The translations under genes and the position numbers were made by a program. A model generated the notes under the pieces. That model saw only the letters and a program-made list of their open reading frames with translations. It was not told the DNA's origin and searched no databases. A stretch of 64,000 nt of DNA from Pelagibius sp050330205 (GTDB taxonomy: Bacteria; Pseudomonadota; Alphaproteobacteria; Kiloniellales; Kiloniellaceae): positions 62,001 through 126,000 of the forward strand of contig JBHJOA010000048.1 in the NCBI GenBank assembly GCA_050330205.1, given 5' to 3'. Shown in pieces: positions 8,846-17,168 of the stretch; position 1 is the first letter of the stretch, and every line of letters begins with the position of its first letter.

Positions 8846-8922
8846 TGGCGCGCCCGGGAAGATTCGAACTCCCAACCTTCTGATCCGTAGTCAGATGCTC
8901 TATCCAGTTGAGCTACGGGCGC
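8846..8922 (-). tRNA. tRNA-Arg (anticodon ACG)
   Basis: The 77-base cloverleaf includes an encoded CCA end. The acceptor stem is GCGCCCG/CGGGCGC, the D arm contains AGCTCAACTGGATAGAGC, the anticodon stem is TCTGA/TCAGA around loop CTACGGA (anticodon ACG), and the T arm contains GTTCGAATC. An A at position 34 fits the arginine tRNA that is edited to inosine. Confidence 0.95.
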
Positions 8923-9230
8923 AGTTTTAAGCAAGCGGTAGTATCGCGACGACGGGGCCGCCGCCGCGAAGAGGCCGGACATTACGCGAAGCCCCGGTCC
9001 CTTGCAAGACCCTCTCGACCGACAAAAAAAGCCGGAAATCGGGCCGATTTCCGGCTATTTGACCCGCCCAGACGCTCGGGAAATGGCACTTGTCCGCCTA
9101 GAATCCATCCTCTACTATCCTGCAATCGTTCGAGGGGGGGCAGGACAGCAAGAATCTGTAAACACTTACATGGTTAATCTGTAGTGCCTTGTCAGATTCG
9201 GCTGCCCTGGAAATCTGTACGGAAATTTCT
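8923..9230. other. Intergenic region between tRNA-Arg and lipoprotein gene
   Basis: About 300 bases without a supported protein gene. It contains the tRNA promoter region, a strong leftward terminator described separately, and the leader of the lipoprotein gene. The stretch from about 9060 to 9230 could encode a short leftward RNA ending at that terminator. Confidence 0.5.
9023..9056 (-). terminator. Rho-independent terminator, leftward
   Basis: Reading leftwards, AGCCGGAAATC and GATTTCCGGCT form a perfect 11-pair stem with loop GGCCC, followed at once by seven T residues. The rightward reading has only ATTTGA after the stem, so the site works leftwards. No leftward gene precedes it within the window's annotation. 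Confidence 0.8.
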
Positions 9231-10400
9231 ATGTCGAGCAGACACTTGTTGCCTTTCCGCCGGACTGCTGTCGTCATCGGCGCGCTGTTGATTGCCGCGG
9301 GCTGTACCGCTCCGCAGGATCGCGGAGCGCCCGCCGCCGGCAGCGCTACCGCATCGCAGTCCGAAACCCCGGCCAGCACCGGGACCGCCGCCACGGACAG
9401 CAGCGCGGCCCCGACGGTGCAGACTGCCCCTGCGCCTGAGATACTCGGGACCACGGTGTTCGAGCCGCCGCACGTCAGTTCCATGCGGCCGACCGGGACC
9501 GTCGTCGGCCAGAAGATCGAGTCGCTGCGCAGCGATCTCCTGCGCCTGCAGCAGCAGCTCTCCGACGAGAACAACCAGTTGCAGAGCCTGCGCGTCTCGG
9601 CGCGCCAGTTCGCAGGCAATTATCACTCGCTGAAGGCGGCGATGAACGCCCGCCTGCAGGTCGGCACCACTCCCGGCAACCCCGAGTTGGTGGCGCAGTG
9701 GAACCAGGCCCAGTCCGAGCTGCAACAGGTCGGCGCCAGCATCGCCGCGCTCAACACCCTTGCCAGCCAGGTGTCCGGCACGGCGTCCCTGTCGGCCTTC
9801 CTGCTCGAGTCGACCAGCACCACCTTCGAACTGCGCGGCGCCGTGGAGGAAGACCACCGCCATCTCGCCGTGCTCGAGGACGAGGTCAACAAGACCGTGG
9901 TGGTGATCGACCGCCTGCTGAACGAGCTGACCGACGACATCGCCCGCACCCAGAACTACTTCGCCAACGAGCGCCTCAACCTGACCGCCATGCAGGTGGC
10001 CATCGACAACGGCGAGTACATCGGCGGCAGCCTGGCCAACCGCGCCTACGGCGTGCCCGCCCCGGCGCCCGCCGGTGGCGCCGCCAGCGCCGTCGGCCAG
10101 CGCCAGCCCCTGGCGGTCATCCGCTTCGACCGTGAGAACGTGCAGTACGAACAGGCCCTCTTCACCGTCGTCGGTGCGGCCCTGGAGCGGCGCCCCAATG
10201 CCGCCTTCGACATCGTCGCGGTAGCGCCGGCCGGTGGCGATTCCGCGCGCGTCGCGCTCAACACCAACCGGTCGCGCCGCAACGCCGAAGGCGTGCTGCG
10301 GACCCTGACCAACATGGGGCTGCCCGCCGACCGCATGACGCTCTCGGCCACCTCGAGCCAGCAGACCCAGGTCAACGAGGTGCATATCTACGTCCGCTGA
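9231..10400 (+). CDS. Lipoprotein with coiled coil and OmpA-like C-terminal domain
   Basis: Predicted outer-envelope lipoprotein of 389 residues. The N-terminus is a lipoprotein signal with lipobox LIAAGC (Cys25). An Ala/Ser/Thr/Pro-rich linker follows to about residue 75. A long helical, coiled-coil-prone stretch begins KIESLRSDLLRLQQQLSDE (about residue 97) and runs to about 250. The C-terminal ~110 residues (LAVIRFDRENVQYEQALF, then VALNTNRSRRNAEGVLRTL) have the fold pattern of OmpA-like peptidoglycan-binding domains, although the usual NxxLSxxRA signature is only loosely kept. The ATG follows GGAAA. It could tether the outer envelope to peptidoglycan; that role is inferred. Confidence 0.8.
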   Translation: MSSRHLLPFRRTAVVIGALLIAAGCTAPQDRGAPAAGSATASQSETPASTGTAATDSSAAPTVQTAPAPEILGTTVFEPPHVSSMRPTGTVVGQKIESLRSDLLRLQQQLSDENNQLQSLRVSARQFAGNYHSLKAAMNARLQVGTTPGNPELVAQWNQAQSELQQVGASIAALNTLASQVSGTASLSAFLLESTSTTFELRGAVEEDHRHLAVLEDEVNKTVVVIDRLLNELTDDIARTQNYFANERLNLTAMQVAIDNGEYIGGSLANRAYGVPAPAPAGGAASAVGQRQPLAVIRFDRENVQYEQALFTVVGAALERRPNAAFDIVAVAPAGGDSARVALNTNRSRRNAEGVLRTLTNMGLPADRMTLSATSSQQTQVNEVHIYVR

Positions 10401-10452
10401 CGCCTGCCGGCGCTGGCCCACCTGCGCTGACTCCGACAAGCAGGAATCGGCC

Positions 10453-10510
10453 GCCGGGATCCTTGTCCCGGCCGACCGCCTGTAGTCCGCCCCGGGCAGC
10501 ATCCCGGGGC
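10453..10510. repeat. Two tandem GC-rich hairpins after the lipoprotein gene
   Basis: GCCGGGA/TCCCGGC (10453-10459 and 10466-10472) and GCCCCGGG/CCCGGGGC (10489-10496 and 10503-10510) form adjacent stems of 7 and 8 pairs with six-base loops. No T run follows, so they may act as a mRNA-stabilising or Rho-assisted 3' end rather than a classical terminator. Confidence 0.5.
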
Positions 10511-10602
10511 CTGCGGCAAATGCCTTTAGACCTCGACGGCAAGTTCGGCTTTAATCCCCTTTCGCAAATCGATGATCGGCAGCAGGGGACCCGGCCAGCG
10601 CC

Positions 10603-11085
10603 ATGCTCAACGTCGAACAAAAAACCTTTCCGGTCTCGTGGGACCAGCTGCATCGCGATTCTCGCGCACTCGCGTGGCGCCTGGTCGCCCTCGGCCCCTT
10701 CAAGGGAATCGTCGCGATCACCCGCGGCGGCCTGGTGCCGGCAGCGGTGATCGCCCGCGAACTCGACGTGCGTCTGATCGACACCATCTGTATCGTCAGC
10801 TATCGGGACGACCACAGCCAGGGCGAAATGGAAGTGCTGAAGCCGGTCGACCACGACAGCGAAGGCTGGCTGCTGATCGACGACCTGGTGGACACCGGCA
10901 AGACAGCCCGCAAGGTGCGCGAACTGATGCCGAAAGCGCACTTCGCCACGGTCTACGCCAAGCCGGCGGGCCGCCCCCTGGTCGACAGCTTCGTCACGGA
11001 AGTGAGCCAGGACACCTGGATCCTGTTTCCCTGGGACACGGCCTTGCAGTCGGTGCCGCCGATCATTCAGATCCCTCGCGGCTGA
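10603..11085 (+). CDS. gpt: Xanthine(-guanine) phosphoribosyltransferase
   Basis: Purine salvage enzyme that joins xanthine or guanine to PRPP to give XMP or GMP in the cytoplasm. The 160-residue length is close to E. coli Gpt (152). The PRPP-binding motif LLIDDLVDTGKTA spans residues 90-102, and GIVAITRGGLVPAAVIAREL (35-54) is the conserved N-terminal strand-loop. The C-terminal WILFPWD matches the purine-binding region of the family. Single gene; converges with the FNR gene, whose end lies 10 bases away. Confidence 0.93.
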   Translation: MLNVEQKTFPVSWDQLHRDSRALAWRLVALGPFKGIVAITRGGLVPAAVIARELDVRLIDTICIVSYRDDHSQGEMEVLKPVDHDSEGWLLIDDLVDTGKTARKVRELMPKAHFATVYAKPAGRPLVDSFVTEVSQDTWILFPWDTALQSVPPIIQIPRG

Positions 11086-11095
11086 CGCGGCAGCG

Positions 11096-11848
11096 TCAGA
11101 AGCCGCCGGCAATCTCGTCCAGGGCATCCCGCGCCGACAGCTTCACCTGGTGATCGGGCAGCAACTGGATGATGCCCTGCTGCTTCAACTGCGTGAAGGT
11201 CCGGCTGACGGTCTCGGTCGTCAGGCCCAGGTAGTCGCCGATGTCGGTACGGCTCATCGGCACCGTGACCGGGTCGTCGGCCTGCCCGCGCTGCCGGGCC
11301 CTGTTCGAGAGCATCAGCAGGAAGGACGCGATCTTCTCGCGCGCCGTCTTGCGGCCAAGCAGCAGCATCTGTTCCTGTGCCGCCACCAGTTCGTTGCTGG
11401 CGATCCCCAGCAGCCGCTGCTCGATCTTCGGCAGGCGCTGCATGAGGTCTTCGAGCTTCGCGCGCGAAAAACGGCACAGCAGGCTCGGCGTCACCGCTTC
11501 CGCGCTGAAGGCATAGGTCTCCTGCTTGGCGAGGCCGAGAAAGTCGCCGGGAAAGAGAAATCCGGTCACCTGGCGGCGGCCGTCGGGCAACAGCTTGTAA
11601 ACCTTGATGGTCCCGGAGGTGACGTTGTAGACGTTGCCGGCCGCCTCGCCCTCGTCGAACAAGGGGTCGCCGGCGCCCAGTTCGACCAAGGTCATCAGCG
11701 CGGAAACCTGGGCCAGCTCTTGCGAATCGAGCGGCGCGCAGATCGTCATGTCACGCACCGAGCAGGCGGCACAGGGCGACTGGCCGGTGCGTGCGCGCGG
11801 GGTGGCAGGCACCACCCCACTCATCCTGTCATAGTCGAAAACGGTCAT
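11096..11848 (-). CDS. Crp/Fnr family oxygen-responsive regulator (FNR type)
   Basis: Oxygen-sensing activator that should hold a [4Fe-4S] cluster and dimerise on DNA when oxygen is low. In 250 residues it has the N-terminal cysteines Cys26, Cys29 and Cys37 (CAACSVRDMTIC) and the fourth ligand Cys125, the FNR arrangement. A cyclic-nucleotide-fold domain spans about 40-150. The helix-turn-helix has RTDIGDYLGLTTETVSRTF, whose E-x2-SR recognition residues are those of FNR, predicting TTGA(C/T)-N4-(A/G)TCAA sites. A perfect site of that kind lies 72 bases upstream, suggesting autoregulation. Probably the FnrL/FixK/AadR branch; the paralogue cannot be fixed without a tree. Confidence 0.92.
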   Translation of the reverse strand: MTVFDYDRMSGVVPATPRARTGQSPCAACSVRDMTICAPLDSQELAQVSALMTLVELGAGDPLFDEGEAAGNVYNVTSGTIKVYKLLPDGRRQVTGFLFPGDFLGLAKQETYAFSAEAVTPSLLCRFSRAKLEDLMQRLPKIEQRLLGIASNELVAAQEQMLLLGRKTAREKIASFLLMLSNRARQRGQADDPVTVPMSRTDIGDYLGLTTETVSRTFTQLKQQGIIQLLPDHQVKLSARDALDEIAGGF

Positions 11849-11919
11849 CTCCCGGAACTCCGACGGGCTCTGTCCCCAGCCGAACCATTTCGCCGATCGG
11901 TGGTCAAAGGCGACTGGAA

Positions 11920-11933
11920 TTGACTTACGTCAA
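11920..11933. promoter_or_regulatory. FNR box
   Basis: TTGACTTACGTCAA is a perfect match to the TTGAC-N4-GTCAA form of the FNR recognition sequence and is symmetric in its arms. It lies between the divergent FNR gene and the GNAT-like gene and could serve either. No clear -10 element at FNR class II spacing was seen on either side. Confidence 0.75.
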
Positions 11934-12021
11934 GGACACAATCCCTCCGCCGCCGCCACCCTGAAGCACCGGGAAACTGCAACCCCGATACTGCTTTGAC
12001 TGCCATAAGGTTACCCTTTTG

Positions 12022-12486
12022 GTGCGAAAACTCAATGTGAGTCTGATGTCGGCCGAGGACATCGACCAGGCCTACCCTTTGATCCGAACCCTCTGCCCGT
12101 CGGCGGAACTGGAGGGCTGGCGGCGCTTTGCCCGGCAGCGCCTCTCCCCGGACATCGAAGTTGGGACTGGAATCCTGGTTGTCCGCAATGAGCAGGGCTG
12201 CATTGTCGGCATCGGTGCCTATCAGATCACCTGCGATCTGCTGCACGGGCCGATTCTTCTTGCCGACCACTTCTGCGCGCTCGACATCGTCGATCCGGCA
12301 AACGTGGCCAGGGCCCTGGAAGGCGGCATCGAGAGGGTTGCCCGGCGCCACGGCTGCTCGGCCGTGCACACCACCGTCGCCTCCTCCGACGGCCAGGGTG
12401 ACAGCTGGCTCTGCGGTATCCTCCACGAGCGCGGCCATCGCGTGGAGGGCTTGCACATGTGCAAGCTGATTCCGACCCTGCCCTGA
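12022..12486 (+). CDS. GNAT-like acetyltransferase-fold protein
   Basis: A 154-residue protein with the layout of a small GNAT N-acetyltransferase: an N-terminal DIDQAYPLIRTLCP helix, the strand pair GILVVRNEQGCIVGIGAYQI (about residues 50-69), and a region ending HERGHRVEGLHMCKLIP. The acetyl-CoA loop (Q/RxxGxG/A) is not clear, so the enzyme call is tentative. The GTG start was chosen because an upstream TTG is no better and the next ATG would remove the first strand. Divergent from the FNR gene with an FNR box between, so it may be oxygen-regulated. Confidence 0.6.
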   Translation: MRKLNVSLMSAEDIDQAYPLIRTLCPSAELEGWRRFARQRLSPDIEVGTGILVVRNEQGCIVGIGAYQITCDLLHGPILLADHFCALDIVDPANVARALEGGIERVARRHGCSAVHTTVASSDGQGDSWLCGILHERGHRVEGLHMCKLIPTLP

Positions 12487-12612
12487 CCGCAGGCGCCGCC
12501 CGCAGGCCGGGCACCGCCGCAGCGCAAATCTATCCCTGGTCAAGCCGTCGGCAGCGACCGAAGATGGCGGCCCTTCGCCCTGTCACCCCACGACCGCCGA
12601 GGGAGACCGCCC

Positions 12613-14316
12613 GTGGCCGAGCCGTCCCTGCGCCGCTTCGCAGCAATTGCCGTTTTCATCGCACCGTTCGTCGGTGCCTGTGCCGTCCTGGAGCAGGCGG
12701 AGCCCCCGCCTGCGCGCCAGATGGTCGCTGCGGCCAATCCGCTGGCGTCCGAGGCTGGCATGGCCATGCTGCGCCAGGGCGGCTCCGCCGTCGATGCCGC
12801 CATCGCGGCCGCTCTGGTGCTGGGATTGGTGGAGCCGCAGTCGTCCGGCATCGGCGGCGGCGCGTTCCTCCTGCACTACGACGCAGAAAGCCGCGGCGTC
12901 GCCGCCTATGACGGCCGGGAGAGCGCCCCCGCCAACGCAGACGAGAGCCTCTTTCTGGATGCCGGCGGCGAACCGATGCCTTTCTGGGATGCGGTCGTCG
13001 GCGGGCGCTCGGTCGGCACGCCGGGTCTGTTGCGCATGCTGGAACTGGCCCACCGCGACCACGGGCGGCTGCCCTGGCGGGATCTCTTCCAGCCCGCCAT
13101 CCGGCTCGCCGAGGCCGGATTCCCGGTCTCGCCGCGGCTGCACGGCCTGATCGCCGCCGACCGCTACCTGAAGCGCTACCCGGCCACCGCTGCCTACTTC
13201 CACGACGACGCCGGCACCCCCCTGCCCGTCGGCACGCTGCTGCGCAACCCTGACTATGCCGATACCCTGCGGGGGGTGGCCGCGGGCGGCGCAGATGCCT
13301 TCTACAGAGGGCCGGTCGCCGTCGACATCGCAGCGGCCGTGCAAGGCGCCCACGACAATCCCGGCCGCCTCAACGCCCTCGACCTGCGCCGCTACCAGGC
13401 CAAGCGTCGCGCTGCGCTTTGCCTGCCCTACCGGCGATGGGTCGTTTGCGGCATGCCGCCGCCGACCTCCGGTGGCGTTGCCGTGCTGCAGATACTGAAA
13501 CTGCTGGAGCGCTTCGACCTCGCCGCCCTGCCGCCGGGCTCGGCGGAAGCGGTCCACCTGGTCGCCGAGGCGAGCCGTCTCGCCTTTGCCGACCGCGACC
13601 ACTTCCTCGCCGACAGCGATTTCGTCGCGGTGCCGCTCGAGCGCCTGCTCGACCCCGGCTATCTCGCCGCGCGCAGCGCACTGATCGATCCGGCCGCCAG
13701 CATGGGCAGGGCCGACGCCGGCCTTGAGAGCCGGCAGGCGGCGAGCCCGGCACAACCCAACCCGCCCTCGACCTCGCACCTTTCGGTGGTCGACCGCGAC
13801 GGCAATGCCGTTTCGATGACCGCCTCCATCGAAAGCGCCTTCGGCGCCCGCCTCATGGTGCGCGGCTTCTTGCTGAACAACGAGCTGACCGACTTCTCCT
13901 TCCGGCCCAGCGTCGACGGCCAGCCAGTGGCCAACCGCGTCGAAGCAGGCAAGCGGCCGCGCAGTTCCATGGCGCCGACCCTGGTGCTCGATCGCCAAGG
14001 CCGCTTCGTCATGGCCATCGGGTCTCCCGGCGGCAGCCGTATCATTGCCTACACGGCAAAGGCCGTCGTCGCCGCACTCGACTGGAACCTGACCATGCAG
14101 GAGGCCGTCGCACTGCCCAACTTCGCCAACCGAAACGGCGCCACCGACCTGGAAGCGGGCACCTCCATCGTGGCCGCAGAGGCGGCGCTGCGGGCGCTCG
14201 GGCACGAGGTCAACCTCATCGAGATGACCAGCGGCCTGCATGGCATCCGGCGCGGCGCGCGCGGCCTGGAGGGCGGCGCCGACCCGCGTCGCGAGGGGGC
14301 GGTGCTGGGCGAGTAG
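12613..14316 (+). CDS. ggt: Gamma-glutamyltransferase family protein
   Basis: N-terminal nucleophile hydrolase that cleaves gamma-glutamyl bonds of glutathione and related peptides, normally in the periplasm, after cutting itself into large and small subunits. The 567-residue precursor has the self-processing site before Thr387 in STSHLSVVD. Other hallmarks are GGSAVDAAIAAAL near residue 57, SSGIGGGAFLLHY near 77, GMPPPTSGGVA near 281 and IGSPGGSRII near 476. The N-terminus is hydrophobic and ends FVGACAVL, so it may be a lipoprotein anchored at Cys23. The GTG follows GGGAGA. The nucleophile motif has SHL where E. coli has THYS, a common variant. Confidence 0.92.
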   Translation: MAEPSLRRFAAIAVFIAPFVGACAVLEQAEPPPARQMVAAANPLASEAGMAMLRQGGSAVDAAIAAALVLGLVEPQSSGIGGGAFLLHYDAESRGVAAYDGRESAPANADESLFLDAGGEPMPFWDAVVGGRSVGTPGLLRMLELAHRDHGRLPWRDLFQPAIRLAEAGFPVSPRLHGLIAADRYLKRYPATAAYFHDDAGTPLPVGTLLRNPDYADTLRGVAAGGADAFYRGPVAVDIAAAVQGAHDNPGRLNALDLRRYQAKRRAALCLPYRRWVVCGMPPPTSGGVAVLQILKLLERFDLAALPPGSAEAVHLVAEASRLAFADRDHFLADSDFVAVPLERLLDPGYLAARSALIDPAASMGRADAGLESRQAASPAQPNPPSTSHLSVVDRDGNAVSMTASIESAFGARLMVRGFLLNNELTDFSFRPSVDGQPVANRVEAGKRPRSSMAPTLVLDRQGRFVMAIGSPGGSRIIAYTAKAVVAALDWNLTMQEAVALPNFANRNGATDLEAGTSIVAAEAALRALGHEVNLIEMTSGLHGIRRGARGLEGGADPRREGAVLGE

Positions 14317-14371
14317 TCCCGGGACAGCGCCCCCTTGCAGTCACGCCGCCTCTGACTAGACTGCGCGGGCC

Positions 14372-15595
14372 ATGAACTCTGCCTCCCCCCGCACCGCGAA
14401 CCGGCCCGGCGCCGGGCTGCCGGACGTCACCCTCAAGCCGCATGGACGCAAGCGTCTCCACCGAGGCCACCCCTGGGTCTATTCCAACGAGGTGGAGATG
14501 GATGCCGCCGCCAAGGCGGTGCCGCCGGGAGACCTGGTGCGGCTTTGCGATCCGCAGGGGCGCTATCTGGCGACGGCCTTCTTCAACCGCCATCCGTTGA
14601 TCGCCGCCCGCGTGCTCAGCCGCGACGAGTCGGTGGTCATCGACACCGCCTTTCTGGCCGGACGGCTGCGGCGGGCGCTTGCCGTCCGGGAGCGCCTGAT
14701 CGGCGTTCCCTACTACCGCCTGGTCCACGCCGAAGCCGACGGCCTGCCCGGCGTCATCATCGACCGCTTCGGCGATGCCTTGACTCTGCAGGTGAACACC
14801 GCCGGCATGGAGGCCCTGACGCCGAGGCTGATCGATGCCCTCAACGAAGTCGTGGCGCCGACCACCATCGTGCTGCGCAACGACAGTGCCGTGCGCCGGC
14901 TGGAGCAGCTGCCGGAGTTGGTCGAGGTGGTCCAGGGCAAGCTCGACGGCCCGGTGAAGTTGATCGAGAACACCGCCACCTTCTTCGCCGATCTGGAAGG
15001 CGGCCAGAAGACCGGGTGGTTCTACGACCAGCGCGACAACCGGGCCTGGGCGGCGCGGCTGGCCGAGGGCGAGCGGGTGCTCGACTGCTACGCCTTCGCC
15101 GGCGGCTTCACCGTGCAGGCGGCGCTGGCGGGCGCGGCGGAGGTGATCTCGGTGGACCGCTCCCAGTCCGCCCTCGACCTCGCGGCATTGGCGGCCGAGG
15201 CCAACGGCGTCGCGGCGCGCTGCCGCTTCGTCAAGGCGGAGGTCTTCGGCGAGCTGGAGCGTCAGGGAAAGGCCGGTGAGAAGTACGGGCTCGTCATCGT
15301 CGATCCGCCGGCCTTCGTGAAGTCGAAGAAGGATCTCGCCCAGGGTCTCAAAGGCTATCGCAAGATGGTCCGGCTGGCGGCACCGCTGGTGGCCGAAGGC
15401 GGCTTCCTGCTCGCGGCCTCCTGCTCCCACCACGCCGACCTCGAAAGCTTCGCCGAGCAGGTCAAGCGCGGCCTCATGGACGCCGGCCGCGAAGGCCGCA
15501 TCCTGCGCACCTCCGGTGCGGCGCCGGACCACCCGGTCCACCCGGCACTGCCGGAAAGTGCTTACCTGAAGGCGCAGATACTGGCGCTGGACTGA
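14372..15595 (+). CDS. rlmI: RlmI-family 23S rRNA cytosine-C5 methyltransferase
   Basis: SAM-dependent RNA methyltransferase of 407 residues (E. coli RlmI 396, which makes m5C1962 of 23S rRNA). An N-terminal PUA domain (KPHGRKRLHRGHPWVYSNEV, about 22-41) is followed by a beta-hairpin and a Rossmann methyltransferase core. FADLEGGQKTGWFYDQRDNR (about 204-223) and LDCYAFAGGFTVQAAL (about 236-251) form the SAM site. DPPAFVKSKK provides motif IV, and AASCSHH the catalytic cysteine loop. The target base is inferred from the family. Its stop lies three bases from that of the convergent kinase gene. Confidence 0.88.
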   Translation: MNSASPRTANRPGAGLPDVTLKPHGRKRLHRGHPWVYSNEVEMDAAAKAVPPGDLVRLCDPQGRYLATAFFNRHPLIAARVLSRDESVVIDTAFLAGRLRRALAVRERLIGVPYYRLVHAEADGLPGVIIDRFGDALTLQVNTAGMEALTPRLIDALNEVVAPTTIVLRNDSAVRRLEQLPELVEVVQGKLDGPVKLIENTATFFADLEGGQKTGWFYDQRDNRAWAARLAEGERVLDCYAFAGGFTVQAALAGAAEVISVDRSQSALDLAALAAEANGVAARCRFVKAEVFGELERQGKAGEKYGLVIVDPPAFVKSKKDLAQGLKGYRKMVRLAAPLVAEGGFLLAASCSHHADLESFAEQVKRGLMDAGREGRILRTSGAAPDHPVHPALPESAYLKAQILALD

Positions 15596-15598
15596 CGG

Positions 15599-17044
15599 TC
15601 AGCTCGCCTTGGCGGCCGGCTGTGCCCCGGTCTGGCGCACCGGCAGCACCAGGCGGAACAGCGTGCCCTCCGCATCGGAGCGCTCCAGGCGGATGTCGCC
15701 GCCATGCGCCCTCATGATATCGTGGGCGATCGAGAGCCCAAGGCCGGTACCCCCTTCGCGGGCCGAACCGGTAAAGGGCTTGAAGATGTTGCGCTTGGCT
15801 GCTTCGGGCATGCCGGGTCCGTTGTCCTCGACGTCGATCACCAGGTAGTCGCGCACCGGGCGCGCCGCGAGGCGCAGTTCGCCGGCACCGGCCTCCAGGG
15901 CATTGTGCGCAAGGTTGAAGAAGACGCGGTAGAGCTGCTCGCGATCCGCCTCGATCTCGAATCCGCGGTCGACCTCGTTGATCCAGCCGGCACGGCCGGC
16001 ACCGACCTCGGCCACCGCCTCGCGCACCTCGGTCAGGAGATCGCGCAGGTCGAAACGCTGCAGGTCGAGCTGCACCGGCCCTTCGCGGGTAAACTGCAGG
16101 GTCTGCGCGCAGAGATGCAGGGCGCGGTCGATCGCCCCGACCAGCGACGGCGCCATGGAGCGCACGGCGGGATCGCCGCTCTTTCCGAGCCGGTCCGAGA
16201 TCAGGCTGGCGGTGGCCAGGATATTGCGCAGGTCGTGGTTCACCTTGGTGACCGCGGTACCGAGCGCGGCGAGGCGCGTCTTCTGCAACAGCGCCGCCCT
16301 CAGACCCTGCTGCATGGTCACCAGCTCCCGCTGGGCGATGCCGATCTCGTCGCCGCGCTCCGACGGCGGCAGGGCATCGGCGGCCACTTCCGGATTGGCG
16401 CGGAAGGCCGCCATGCTCTCGGTTATGCGGCGCATCGGCCGCACCATGAGCAGATGCAGACTGAAGTAGACCAGGGCCGCGGTGAAGACGGAGATCATCA
16501 GCGAGAGATTGAGGATGCGCCACGAATAGTCGAGCATCTCGCCGCGCAGCGGCGCCTCGTCCATCACGACCTCGACCAGGATCTCCGGATCCTTGGGCGA
16601 CGGCCCGATGATACGCAGCAGACGGTTCCCCGGCATCGACAGGGTGACGACGGCATCGCGGATGAGCCCGAAGAAGCTGGCCTCGCGCAGGTCGTAGGTG
16701 GCGTCGAGCCTTTCCGGCGTCGCCACCATCAGCATCAGCTTGCCGGCGTCCGGCTTGGTCAGCGCCACCGTGTAGGCGCCGACATGCTGCAGCAGTTCGG
16801 CCTCCATCTCCTTGCTGACCATGTTGTCGGGAGTAGCCTCCAGGGCCAGGATGGAAAGGTGGGCCGCGGCCAGGCGTTCCTGCAGATAAACCACGCGCAT
16901 GCGGCCAATGGACGGCGCATAGATCAACACCTCCGCCAGCATGACGAAGGCTATGGTCAGGAGCAGCAGCTTGGCCGAGAGGCTCCTGGTCAGAGGAGGC
17001 AGGCGAAGACTGTTCCCGGAGGATCGGTGACCCAACATAACCAT
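15599..17044 (-). CDS. Membrane sensor histidine kinase, orphan
   Basis: Two-component sensor kinase of 481 residues. One membrane segment lies at about 23-45, a periplasmic sensor region follows to about 175, then a second segment, a HAMP linker (RPMRRITESMAAFR), a short coil and the kinase core. The phospho-acceptor is His270 within KVNHDLRN, an H-box related to but shorter than the HELRTPL type. The ATPase boxes are FFNLAHNALEAGA (N), DVEDNGPGMP (G1) and GGTGLGLSIAHDIMRAHGG (G2). No response regulator is adjacent, so the partner and signal are unknown. The gene for the Cys-rich secreted protein ends 124 bases upstream on the same strand, so co-expression is possible. Confidence 0.9.
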   Translation of the reverse strand: MVMLGHRSSGNSLRLPPLTRSLSAKLLLLTIAFVMLAEVLIYAPSIGRMRVVYLQERLAAAHLSILALEATPDNMVSKEMEAELLQHVGAYTVALTKPDAGKLMLMVATPERLDATYDLREASFFGLIRDAVVTLSMPGNRLLRIIGPSPKDPEILVEVVMDEAPLRGEMLDYSWRILNLSLMISVFTAALVYFSLHLLMVRPMRRITESMAAFRANPEVAADALPPSERGDEIGIAQRELVTMQQGLRAALLQKTRLAALGTAVTKVNHDLRNILATASLISDRLGKSGDPAVRSMAPSLVGAIDRALHLCAQTLQFTREGPVQLDLQRFDLRDLLTEVREAVAEVGAGRAGWINEVDRGFEIEADREQLYRVFFNLAHNALEAGAGELRLAARPVRDYLVIDVEDNGPGMPEAAKRNIFKPFTGSAREGGTGLGLSIAHDIMRAHGGDIRLERSDAEGTLFRLVLPVRQTGAQPAAKAS

Positions 17045-17168
17045 GGCTTATACCATGCGGGCCAACCCGGCGGGAATTGCGGCTGACAAGGGGGATGCGC
17101 CTGCCGTGACCGCAGGGGAACGGTCGAAGATCGGCAGGCGCTCCAGGCAGGCGACGGTCAGGGCCGGT

